Made by a program: the position numbers and the translations under genes | The notes under the pieces: model-generated | Databases searched by the model: none | Told to the model about the DNA's origin: nothing | Seen by the model: only the letters and a program-made list of their open reading frames with translations | Assembly (NCBI GenBank): GCA_025350385.1 | Contig: JANXXZ010000338.1 | Location: forward strand, 1-5,902 | DNA from: Bacteroidales bacterium | Lineage (GTDB): Bacteria; Bacteroidota; Bacteroidia; Bacteroidales; UBA4417 | Length of the DNA stretch: 5,902 nt | Reading direction: 5' to 3' | Part shown: piece after piece, positions 1-5,902 of the stretch | Numbering within the stretch: position 1 is the stretch's first letter | Layout of the letters: the number at the start of each line of letters is the position of its first letter

Positions 1-794
1 CCAATAATTGCGATGAAGGAATAAACGGCTTGAATTTCGGGGATGGGATTTCTGATAATGAACGAATGGGATTAACCCGTTCTTCTTCACGAAGGATAGT
101 TTATCTGGGATGTCCGACTTATGGTGACGATTATTTCCATCCTTATGATGATATGCGGAACTCAGTTAATTATGGGAGCAATGGGAGCTTGAACTTGTGT
201 GATACAATTCCTACAGGAGTAGGACCTTATTGTAATTTTATTTTCCCGGGCAACAGTGATACTATCTGTAATTGGGGCACACTGGGAGTGCCACCTAATG
301 GAGGCTATAACCAAAACGGTTATTATTGGACAGAAAAAACAGCAGGTAATTTACCTAACGACCGTCGCGGAATCGGTTCAGTAGGGCCCTTTACATTCAA
401 TGCCGGGCAGTCAGTTCCACTTGATTATTGCTTTACCTGGGCACGCGACTATGCAGGCGATAATATTTCATCTGTTAAATTACTCCGACAGAGAGTAAGT
501 GGTCTTAAATCGTTTCTCAGCAACCTGATTACTCTACCAGTGACCTATAACGGAATCGGTGAAAATAAGGCCAAAAATTTCCTTAAAATTTATCCGAATC
601 CTGTTCATGAAAAAGCATATATTACCCTTGATGAAAATGAACCACTTCCTTATTATCTTTACAGCATAAATGGAAAACTGGTTTTAGCAGGAAAACTTCT
701 GCCCGGAACAACGATCCTTGAGCTTGCATTTCTCAATCCCGGGATTTACCTGCTCAATTGCGGAAACAGGCATGTTAAACTTGTAAAATTTTAA
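1..794 (+). CDS. C-terminal part of a secreted surface protein with T9SS type A sorting domain (5' end outside window)
   Basis: The reading frame is open from the left edge (first full codon at position 3) to TAA at 792-794, so the start lies upstream; the TTG at 30 is only an internal leucine codon. The last 75 or so residues form a T9SS C-terminal sorting domain. It begins near 570, carries the signature LKIYPNP at 582-602, then a SINGK turn, a PGIYLL strand and the terminal basic-hydrophobic VKLVKF. In this family the domain directs passage through the outer membrane by the type IX system and is then usually cleaved. The part before it, with GDGISDNER, CNFIFPGNSD, WTEKTAGN, DRRGIGSVGPF and WARD motifs, resembles a region that I recall from other large Bacteroidota T9SS cargo proteins; its function is unknown to me. 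Several cysteines suggest an extracytoplasmic fold. The call of a T9SS cargo is firm; the molecular activity cannot be given. Confidence 0.9.
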   Translation, partial: NNCDEGINGLNFGDGISDNERMGLTRSSSRRIVYLGCPTYGDDYFHPYDDMRNSVNYGSNGSLNLCDTIPTGVGPYCNFIFPGNSDTICNWGTLGVPPNGGYNQNGYYWTEKTAGNLPNDRRGIGSVGPFTFNAGQSVPLDYCFTWARDYAGDNISSVKLLRQRVSGLKSFLSNLITLPVTYNGIGENKAKNFLKIYPNPVHEKAYITLDENEPLPYYLYSINGKLVLAGKLLPGTTILELAFLNPGIYLLNCGNRHVKLVKF

Positions 795-810
795 TTTTCA
801 AGAAACTTTG
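781..810 (+). promoter_or_regulatory. Possible Bacteroidota-type promoter before the MBL-fold gene
   Basis: A TTG at 781-783 and AAACTTTG at 803-810 are separated by 19 bp, the spacing expected for the Bacteroidota pattern TTTG-N19-TAnnTTTG. The downstream box has one mismatch (A for the first T) and the upstream box has only TTG of TTTG. The upstream box lies inside the last codons of the preceding gene. Transcription would start near 817 and leave a leader of about 90 nt with a G-rich strip at its start. The match is weak and could be chance. Confidence 0.3.
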
Positions 811-908
811 ACAAGGAGAAGTGGGAAGGGGGGCGACCAGGAAGTTCTAATCAACAAACCCTCAATGAGTGGAACACTGAAACACCAATTACTTCAAACC
901 CAATCGTT

Positions 909-1739
909 ATGAAACTGAAAAAAATACTACTCTACCTGGGCGCTTTGATCGTATTTGCGATTATCGTCCTGGTCATTTATATGTTTCCTTTTTATCATTT
1001 TTTCTTTACCTCCGAAAGTACGGTTATCGATAAAAACCTGACCATGGTCAGCGGGGCTGGGAACAGCGGGATTCTTGTAACTGACAGCGCCGTGGTGGTT
1101 ATTGATACCAAAATGTTTTCCCTGGCAAAGGATCTTTACAAAATGGCCAAAGAGAAAGCAGGCTCAAAAAAGATCATCGTCATAAACACCCATCTTCACG
1201 GTGACCATACAAACGGGAACCACCTGTATAATGGGAGCAAAATCTATATCGGCGGGTATGATCCGGCCTTTGTTAAAAAAGAGATGAAACCTGAAAACCG
1301 GCCTACCGATTTTGTAACCGACAGCCTCATACTGAACCTGGGCGATGAAACAGTAGCAATGTACAATATGGGACAGGCGCATACCTTTGACGATATGGTT
1401 GTGTATCTCAGGAACCGGAAACTCCTTTTCTCGGGCGACCTGGTGTTCAACAAAATAAATCCCGCATTGATCCGGCCGAACGGAACGGATATTGACAAGT
1501 GGAAAGCCATGTTAAACCTGCTCCCGACACGCCTGGATATTAAAACCGTTATTCCCGGACATGGAAAAGCCGGTGGGCCGGAAATGATCGCAGCCTTAAG
1601 TCAGTATTTCTCCGATATGCAGGCAGCCGCCTCAACCCGGGGTAAGGTGCGTGAAACAAAAGCCCGGTATAACGACTGGATGAAAATGCCACTGATGTCA
1701 TCACCACAAAAAACAATTGATTTTATCCGGAGTAAATAG
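909..1739 (+). CDS. Membrane-anchored MBL-fold metallo-hydrolase
   Basis: The 276-residue protein has a short basic N-terminus (MKLKK) and one hydrophobic segment at about residues 6-27. There is no obvious signal peptidase site, so it is probably tethered to the inner membrane with the enzyme domain outside the cytoplasm. The metallo-beta-lactamase fold is shown by the zinc motif THLHGDH at residues 94-100 (H95, H97, D99, H100), H158 in GQAHTFDD, D177 in LFSGD and H218 in VIPGHG. All ligands for a two-zinc site are present. The bridging position is Asp, as in glyoxalase II-like hydrolases, and the Cys ligand of B1/B2 beta-lactamases is absent, so antibiotic hydrolysis should not be assumed. 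The substrate is unknown. The ATG at 909 has no Shine-Dalgarno sequence, which is normal for Bacteroidota. It stands alone, 114 bp after the T9SS gene and 160 bp before the glycosyltransferase. Confidence 0.88.
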   Translation: MKLKKILLYLGALIVFAIIVLVIYMFPFYHFFFTSESTVIDKNLTMVSGAGNSGILVTDSAVVVIDTKMFSLAKDLYKMAKEKAGSKKIIVINTHLHGDHTNGNHLYNGSKIYIGGYDPAFVKKEMKPENRPTDFVTDSLILNLGDETVAMYNMGQAHTFDDMVVYLRNRKLLFSGDLVFNKINPALIRPNGTDIDKWKAMLNLLPTRLDIKTVIPGHGKAGGPEMIAALSQYFSDMQAAASTRGKVRETKARYNDWMKMPLMSSPQKTIDFIRSK

Positions 1740-1760
1740 CTTTTATTGTGATCCGCTAAA

Positions 1761-1784
1761 TTGCTGGTGTATTTTTACCAGCGT
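1761..1784 (+). terminator. Hairpin downstream of the MBL-fold gene, possible terminator
   Basis: GCTGGT at 1763-1768 pairs perfectly with ACCAGC at 1777-1782. A G-T pair inside and a T-G pair outside can extend the stem to about 8 bp around a T-rich loop. It lies 23 bp after the stop codon of the hydrolase gene. No T-run follows on the + strand, so it is not a classical intrinsic terminator. It could mark a 3' end, or sit in the leader of the next gene. Confidence 0.35.
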
Positions 1785-1899
1785 AACGATTGAAAAAGTC
1801 CCGGAGGTAAGGATTCCCGGTATTGCATTCATAAAGTTGACAGAAATTTATTACTGACATTCGGTGTATTAACTACCAGGACAAACCAACTTAATCCCT

Positions 1900-3453
1900 T
1901 TGACAGGACAAAAAGACACAGCCACCCGCCTCTCTCCCTGGGTCATGCTCATTGCTGTCCTGAATGTTGCATTACACCTGTCCTTTTACAATACGCTCGG
2001 GTTTCACCGCGATGAATTACTTTACTTTTCATTAGGGCAGCACCTGTCGGCTGGTTATGCATCCGAGCCTCCGTTAATTGGTTTTTTTGCCTGGCTCATG
2101 ATTCATACCCTGGGCTATTCATTGTTTGCCGCCAGGATCATTCCCATAATGCTCAGCGGAGTGCTTATCATTCTAGGGGCATCCATCACAAAGGAACTTA
2201 AAGGAAAAAACTATGGGCAGATCATCGTAGCCATCGCTTTATCGGTTGCGCCATTTAACCTTCGCGGTTTTTCCCTTTTCATGCCGGTGTGTTTTGATGT
2301 TATCTTCTGGAGCCTGATCTTTTGGCTGCTGCTGAAGTGGATAAATACGAAAGCCGACCGTTACCTCCTCCTGCTCGGGTTGTCAGCCGGACTGGGAATG
2401 CTGAATAAATATCTGATTGCCCTGGAAATATTGGCTTTGCTTGCAGTTCTTATTTTCTCGTCCTATCGCATAATCTTCACCAGAAAAGCATTTTATATTG
2501 CCATCTTCATCGCAATTATTGTCTTTCTTCCTAACATTATCTGGCAGCTAAAATATCATCTGCCTGTCCTGGTTCACATGCGTGCGTTGAGCAACATCCA
2601 GCTGGTGCATGTTAACCGGTTTGATTTCTTCACCGACCAGGTTTTTATTGCCACAATGGCTGCCATTCTTCTTATCCCCGGGATTTTCTTCCTATGTCTG
2701 GGTAAAAACATGAAAAAGTTTCGCCCCCTAGGTTTTGCGTGTCTTATCGTTTTAGTTTTACTCGCCATCCTGAAGGGTAAAAGCTACTACACCGAAGGTT
2801 TATTTCCTCTTTGGATCGCAGCCGGGGGTGTTTACTGGGAACTTAAAATAAAGAAAACATTCACCAGGATATTACTTCCCCTGTTGATGTTGCTTCTCAC
2901 CCTTCCGATCATACCGATGGGAATACCAATATATAAAGCAGAAAAACTTGCCGGGTATTTTGCGGATGTAAAAAAGAAATCAGGTTTCGATGCCGCTCTT
3001 CGCTGGGAAACCGGACGAATCCACAGCCTTCCCCAGGATTATGCCGATATGATCGGATGGGATGAACTGGCCCTGATCACATCAAAAGCCTATGAACAGG
3101 TTCAGGATAAACAGGCTGTTATGATCTATGCCGAGAACTACGGGCAGGCAGGTGCAGTAATGGTGCTGGGGAAGAAATACAATTTACCGGAACCCGTCTG
3201 TTTTTCCGAAAGTTTTTACTATTGGTTCCCCAGGAATCCCAAACAAGAGATAACTTCTTTCATTTACATCAACGATACTCTTGGCGATGATGTAAACAAG
3301 CTGTTTTCCGACTGTCGTGAAATAGGGCGGATAAATAACCCGCTTGCCAGGGAATATGGCACCGGAGTCTGGATTTGTAACAGTCCCCGTTCCAGCTTCA
3401 ATGAATTCTGGAGACAGAGGGTACCCCGGGTTAACAATCCTTTCAATTATTGA
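1900..3453 (+). CDS. GT39/PMT-type polyprenyl-phosphate-sugar glycosyltransferase, integral membrane
   Basis: This 517-residue protein has about 11-12 hydrophobic segments between residues 14 and 343, then a soluble C-terminal domain of about 170 residues. The first loop carries RDE (D38, E39), the position of the catalytic acidic pair in the PMT/ArnT superfamily, followed by GYASEPPLIG at 52-61, which matches the family's GY...PPL motif. FDVIFW (132-137), GKSYYTEGLFPL (292-303), LPQDYADMIGW (377-387) and AENYGQAGA (411-419) also fit the PMT_2 branch. Such enzymes move a sugar from a polyprenyl-phosphate carrier to a lipid, glycan or protein on the outer face of the inner membrane; donor and acceptor are unknown here. 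The frame is closed upstream by TAA at 1870-1872. Within it the only plausible starts are TTG at 1900 and ATG at 1945 (residue 16). The ATG would begin inside the first membrane segment, so TTG is preferred. No convincing promoter or ribosome site was found. Confidence 0.85.
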   Translation: MTGQKDTATRLSPWVMLIAVLNVALHLSFYNTLGFHRDELLYFSLGQHLSAGYASEPPLIGFFAWLMIHTLGYSLFAARIIPIMLSGVLIILGASITKELKGKNYGQIIVAIALSVAPFNLRGFSLFMPVCFDVIFWSLIFWLLLKWINTKADRYLLLLGLSAGLGMLNKYLIALEILALLAVLIFSSYRIIFTRKAFYIAIFIAIIVFLPNIIWQLKYHLPVLVHMRALSNIQLVHVNRFDFFTDQVFIATMAAILLIPGIFFLCLGKNMKKFRPLGFACLIVLVLLAILKGKSYYTEGLFPLWIAAGGVYWELKIKKTFTRILLPLLMLLLTLPIIPMGIPIYKAEKLAGYFADVKKKSGFDAALRWETGRIHSLPQDYADMIGWDELALITSKAYEQVQDKQAVMIYAENYGQAGAVMVLGKKYNLPEPVCFSESFYYWFPRNPKQEITSFIYINDTLGDDVNKLFSDCREIGRINNPLAREYGTGVWICNSPRSSFNEFWRQRVPRVNNPFNY

Positions 3454-3567
3454 TATTCCCTAACCTGGACAAGCCAGAACCAAAAAATTATGAAAAACAT
3501 ATAACATTAGATTAAGAATGAAAAAGTTAAGGGGCTGCGATACTTTTACATTTTATATTTTGTGTTA

Positions 3568-3588
3568 ATGTTTGATGTTTGATGTTTT
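3568..3588. repeat. 7-bp tandem repeat, three copies
   Basis: ATGTTTG occurs at 3568-3574 and 3575-3581, followed by ATGTTTT at 3582-3588. The copies are adjacent; the third differs by one base. It lies in the intergenic region after the glycosyltransferase gene. Function is unknown. Confidence 0.8.
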
Positions 3589-3655
3589 TAATTCAATTTG
3601 AAACAGCATAGAATATCGGTAATTATTTGTAGTAGTACAATCAGTTAGCCTTTGC

Positions 3656-3693
3656 TTTTTGAACTTTGCATTTTGAATTTTGCAATTTGAATT
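3656..3693. repeat. 14-bp imperfect tandem repeat, about 2.7 copies
   Basis: TTTTTGAACTTTGC (3656-3669) and ATTTTGAATTTTGC (3670-3683) differ at two of 14 bases. A partial third copy, AATTTGAATT (3684-3693), follows with one difference over ten bases. CTTTGC just before (3650-3655) looks like the tail of a further copy. On the minus strand the repeat reads as a run of TTCAAA-like words. Function is unknown. Confidence 0.75.
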
Positions 3694-3725
3694 AACATCA
3701 GTATTCCCATCAACAAAGGAATCTT

Positions 3726-3733
3726 TAAATTTG
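3726..3733 (+). promoter_or_regulatory. Possible -7 promoter box before the Lnb-type gene
   Basis: TAAATTTG matches the Bacteroidota -7 consensus TAnnTTTG exactly. At the expected distance upstream (about 3703-3706) there is only ATTC instead of TTTG, so the -33 element is poor. The start codon would be about 135 bp downstream. In such AT-rich DNA a chance match is quite likely. Confidence 0.25.
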
Positions 3734-3871
3734 AACCAACTTTCGCTGCAGGAATTAAGCAGCTTAACTTCCTTTTGTGACGCCGGATCCGGACTGCTTG
3801 AAACCATGCAATAAATTCCCAGCCGGGGATAATTTGCTATATTCACCCCCCGAAATCAATAACCGAATCAA

Positions 3872-5053
3872 ATGCCAAAACCAGCAAGTATCTTATTTTT
3901 CCTGCTTTTCACCGTGTCAATCCCCGCTTTTTCGCAATCAGCTGATTCAACCGTATTTTACCTGCTTACCTGTGGGCCCGGCAATGATGTTTCAACAATT
4001 TACGGGCATAGTGCCATCCGGGTCGTTAAGGCTTCCAATGGTTTCGACCAGGTTTTCAGCTGGGGAGTCTATGATTTTGATACACCCGATTTTGTTTGGA
4101 AATTTGCCAAGGGACGGTTGAAATATAAAATTGACGAGGTTCCGTATGAGCTGTTTCTCCGAGAATATGTTTATGAAAAACGTCCCGTCTTCTCACAGAA
4201 AATAAACCTTACCACAGAAGAAAAGGGCAGGCTCATTCTCCTGCTGGATATCAATATGCAGCCTGAAAACACGTACTATTATTATGATTTTTTCTATGAT
4301 AATTGTGCCACCCGGATACGCGACATTCTTGAAAAAACATTGGGCGAAAAACTGGTTTTCCCAGTTGAAAATAATGAAGACCGCTCTACTTTCAGGGATA
4401 AAATTGATAAGGCCCAACAGCCAATGCCCTGGCTTACCTTTGGGACAGACCTTTTAATTGGTTGCCCGGGTGACAGGAAAGCCGGGTTCAGGGATTGCAT
4501 GTTCCTGCCGGAAGATCTGATGAAAAACCTTTCCCTCTTAAATATTAAGGAAACCGGCCAAACGATTCCGCTTCTCGAAAAGCCGGTGGCTGTCCTGAAT
4601 TTTGACCCTGTTTCCGACGATACCGGATTCTTCCTTTCTCCTCTTCTTGTTTTTAGCATGCTGTTCTTCCTGGTCGCCTTATGGTCTGTCCTGAAAAACG
4701 GCAGCAGAAGTCTTGTATGGATTGACCGGGCATTGTTCTTTCTGTTTTCGGCCCTATCGGTCATGATGCTGTTCTGTAATTTTTTTACCGATCACGAAGC
4801 CATGAGAATGAATCTTCACCTGGTCTGGCTCAATCCCATCCTGTTCATCGCATTTATTGCGCTTTTTATTAAAAGCAGGCCGACTATCTGGTTTAAAATT
4901 ATCCTGATGATTACTGTAGGATTCCTGCTTTCGTTGATGGTAATTCCTCAATCTGTTAACCTGGCAGTTATCCCGGTTATGCTGATTCTTGTTATACGGT
5001 CAGCCATGAGATCAAACCTGGGAGCGATTTCATTCCTGAAAAAGACAAAATAA
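3872..5053 (+). CDS. Lnb/DUF4105-type membrane protein, candidate lipoprotein N-acyltransferase
   Basis: The 393-residue protein starts with a signal peptide (hydrophobic residues 7-20, likely cut after AFS near residue 21). An exported domain follows at about 25-245. It shows CGPGNDVSTIYGHSAIR (34-50, with H46), YDNCATRIRD (142-151, with C145) and FLPEDLM (211-217), the hallmarks of the family formerly called DUF4105 and now described as the Lnb N-terminal periplasmic domain. The His-before-Cys order resembles permuted NlpC/P60-like thiol enzymes. The C-terminal part has about five membrane segments (254-274, 283-303, 315-333, 340-358, 360-377), with FFTDHEAMRMNLHLVWLNP (304-322) between the second and third. 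Lnb of Bacteroides has been described as a lipoprotein N-acyltransferase in organisms lacking classical Lnt; assigning that activity here is by family only. The ATG at 3872 places the signal peptide exactly at the N-terminus. The gene is flanked by large gaps, so it is probably transcribed alone. Confidence 0.85.
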   Translation: MPKPASILFFLLFTVSIPAFSQSADSTVFYLLTCGPGNDVSTIYGHSAIRVVKASNGFDQVFSWGVYDFDTPDFVWKFAKGRLKYKIDEVPYELFLREYVYEKRPVFSQKINLTTEEKGRLILLLDINMQPENTYYYYDFFYDNCATRIRDILEKTLGEKLVFPVENNEDRSTFRDKIDKAQQPMPWLTFGTDLLIGCPGDRKAGFRDCMFLPEDLMKNLSLLNIKETGQTIPLLEKPVAVLNFDPVSDDTGFFLSPLLVFSMLFFLVALWSVLKNGSRSLVWIDRALFFLFSALSVMMLFCNFFTDHEAMRMNLHLVWLNPILFIAFIALFIKSRPTIWFKIILMITVGFLLSLMVIPQSVNLAVIPVMLILVIRSAMRSNLGAISFLKKTK

Positions 5054-5323
5054 TTCCCGGGAAGAGCGGAGCTAAACAATCGGTTGTGTTGGTTGGTTAA
5101 TTCTGAATCCCTGGATTTACTGTTGAAGATGAATGTCCTAATCAGGCAGATAGGACCAGGCTGTATCAATTTGAATCCAATGCTATTAAAGTTTGAAATA
5201 TATTAAAAATTTGATATGTATACTTCTGCTTATGTTTCTGAGCAGCCTGCTATTTATGAATGGCTTCACATTAAAGACCTGTTTAATTTATGCATAGATT
5301 TATATTAAAATAAAGTTATTGTA

Positions 5324-5354
5324 ATTGTATATATAGATATCTTTTATACTTTTG
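5324..5354 (+). promoter_or_regulatory. Bacteroidota-type promoter of the last gene
   Basis: TACTTTTG at 5347-5354 fits the -7 consensus TAnnTTTG exactly. ATTG at 5324-5327 lies 19 bp upstream, with three of four bases of the -33 box TTTG and the correct spacing. It faces the gene starting at 5500 and would give a transcript start near 5358-5361 with a leader of about 140 nt. This is the best promoter match in the window, although the surrounding DNA is AT-rich. Confidence 0.5.
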
Positions 5355-5373
5355 AATTGAATTATAGATAATT

Positions 5374-5395
5374 GAAACCAGTTGGGCCTGGTTTC
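5374..5395 (+). other. Perfect 8-bp hairpin in the leader of the last gene
   Basis: GAAACCAG (5374-5381) and CTGGTTTC (5388-5395) are exact reverse complements around the 6-nt loop TTGGGC. No T-run follows, so it is not a typical intrinsic terminator. It sits about 15 nt after the predicted transcript start and 104 bp before the ATG at 5500, so it would be the first structure in the leader RNA. It could affect stability or translation, bind a regulator as DNA, or be a 3' end of an upstream transcript. Confidence 0.5.
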
Positions 5396-5499
5396 CAGGA
5401 CTGAAGAAGTTTATTATCCACAGGAATTGCTTCAGCATATTTTCAGCGATTGTTTTTAGAGATACAACAGAATTTAGTTATTGTCGTAAGATATTTTTT

Positions 5500-5902
5500 A
5501 TGAAGCAGTTACACAGTTACTGTCGTATTTTATCAGTAGGTTTCTTCTTTATTATCTTTAGTTTACAGGTATATGCCCAGGTTGAAAGTACCTGCCCGAA
5601 TTCAAATTTTCAACTCGGAGATTTTACAGGGTGGATTGGTTACTGGGGTAATTTTGAAAACCCACCGGCTAATCTTGGACTCAGGAATGGCAGGCATACC
5701 ATAATCACCTCACCCGGAACGTATGATCCACATACGGAGAATGGATTATTTACCCTTCCGCCGGGAGAATCTTATGGAGCAAGGTTAGGAAATGATGATG
5801 TGAATGCTGAAGCTGAGCAACTCCGGTATTCGATCAGCGTAACTGAAAACACAAATTTATTTATATATAAATATGCCGTTGTCCTTGAGGATCCTGGTCA
5901 TC
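5500..5902 (+). CDS. N-terminal part of a large exported Bacteroidota protein (3' end outside window)
   Basis: The frame opens at ATG 5500 and stays open for 134 codons to the right edge, with no stop codon. Residues 1-26 form a signal peptide: MKQLHSYCR, a hydrophobic core (SVGFFFIIFSL), then VYA with likely cleavage before Q27. The mature part begins with STCPNSNFQLGDFTGWIGYWG (30-50), then GRHTII, LPPGESYGARLGND (86-99) and LFIYKYAVVLEDPGH (120-134). I recognise this pattern from the N-termini of very large Bacteroidota surface proteins, often with PKD-like domains and a C-terminal gliding-motility or T9SS sorting domain. The first mature section looks like a beta-rich, jelly-roll-like module. 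Whether this copy has a sorting domain cannot be seen here. There is no Shine-Dalgarno sequence; the DNA before the ATG is T-rich. Export is well supported; the specific function is not known. Confidence 0.82.
   Translation, partial: MKQLHSYCRILSVGFFFIIFSLQVYAQVESTCPNSNFQLGDFTGWIGYWGNFENPPANLGLRNGRHTIITSPGTYDPHTENGLFTLPPGESYGARLGNDDVNAEAEQLRYSISVTENTNLFIYKYAVVLEDPGH

Larger units (their letters stand above)
3454..3871. other. 418-bp intergenic region with AT-rich tandem repeats
   Basis: No credible gene was found between the glycosyltransferase and the Lnb-type gene. The first part is A/T-rich and holds two short tandem repeats, listed separately. The second part (about 3700-3871) has ordinary composition and should contain the promoter of the next gene. 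The one minus-strand open frame across this region (3565-3846) runs through the repeats and gives a low-complexity product, so it is not reported as a gene. Confidence 0.6.
5054..5499. other. 446-bp AT-rich intergenic region carrying the promoter and leader of the last gene
   Basis: No credible gene was found here. Just after the preceding stop codon is the 10-bp palindrome TTCCCGGGAA (5054-5063). Small hairpins follow at 5135-5156 (GTCCTA/TAGGAC, 10-nt loop) and 5226-5245 (CTGCT/AGCAG); neither has a T-run, so 3'-end roles are only possible. From about 5180 to 5370 the DNA is strongly A/T-rich. The right third holds a promoter match and a leader hairpin, listed separately. A 30-codon open frame at 5216-5308 has no supporting signal. 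Confidence 0.6.

Noticed and set aside
30..32. TTG as start codon of the first gene
   Set aside because: The frame is open upstream to the window edge and the residues before it (NNCDEGING) continue the conserved pattern, so the codon is internal.
1837..1842. TTGACA resembling a sigma70 -35 box before the glycosyltransferase
   Set aside because: No -10 box lies at a suitable distance, and the Bacteroidota primary sigma factor uses a different pattern.
3565..3846. Minus-strand open frame of 93 codons in the intergenic gap
   Set aside because: It runs through both tandem repeats, has a low-complexity Lys/Asn/Phe-rich stretch and no recognisable domain or start signal.
3777..4121. Plus-strand open frame of 114 codons overlapping the Lnb-type gene
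   Set aside because: Most of it lies in another frame of the well-supported Lnb-type gene, including its signal peptide and catalytic His region; the product has no domain features.
4294..4764. Minus-strand open frame of 156 codons
   Set aside because: It is entirely antisense to the Lnb-type gene and its product is Arg/Ser-rich, as expected for a shadow frame.
5054..5063. Palindrome TTCCCGGGAA directly after the Lnb-type stop codon as a terminator
   Set aside because: It has no loop and no T-run; as RNA it cannot form a stable hairpin.
1..5902. A new multi-gene defence or secretion system
   Set aside because: The five genes belong to recognisable families, are widely spaced, and show no shared operon structure, mobile element or repeat array that would tie them together.

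Overview
The window looks like a piece of a Bacteroidota chromosome. The main evidence is a complete C-terminal type IX secretion (T9SS) sorting domain at the left edge. Other support comes from the start of a second large exported Bacteroidota-type protein at the right edge, the absence of Shine-Dalgarno sequences before the genes, long AT-rich intergenic gaps, and a good match to the Bacteroidota promoter pattern (TTTG, about 19 bp, TAnnTTTG) upstream of the last gene. No rRNA, tRNA, CRISPR array, transposase or phage gene was seen.

All genes run on the + strand. From left to right they are: (1) the 3' end of a secreted surface protein with a T9SS type A sorting domain (1-794); (2) a membrane-anchored metallo-beta-lactamase-fold hydrolase (909-1739); (3) a polytopic GT39/PMT-type glycosyltransferase, probably with a TTG start (1900-3453); (4) a Lnb/DUF4105-type membrane protein with an exported Cys/His domain, a candidate lipoprotein N-acyltransferase (3872-5053); (5) the 5' end of a large exported Bacteroidota protein (5500 to the right edge), which has no stop codon in the window.

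The gaps between genes are 114, 160, 418 and 446 bp, so these are probably separate transcription units rather than one operon. The shared theme is the cell envelope: two exported surface proteins, a polyprenyl-linked sugar transferase, a candidate lipoprotein-acylating enzyme and a membrane-tethered hydrolase. The sequence gives no direct evidence that they work together in one pathway. The long gaps hold a cluster of short AT-rich tandem repeats (3568-3693), a promoter with a leader hairpin before gene 5, and a few other small hairpins. I found no convincing new multi-gene system; the most interesting items are the Lnb-type gene, the promoter/leader of gene 5 and the intergenic tandem repeats.
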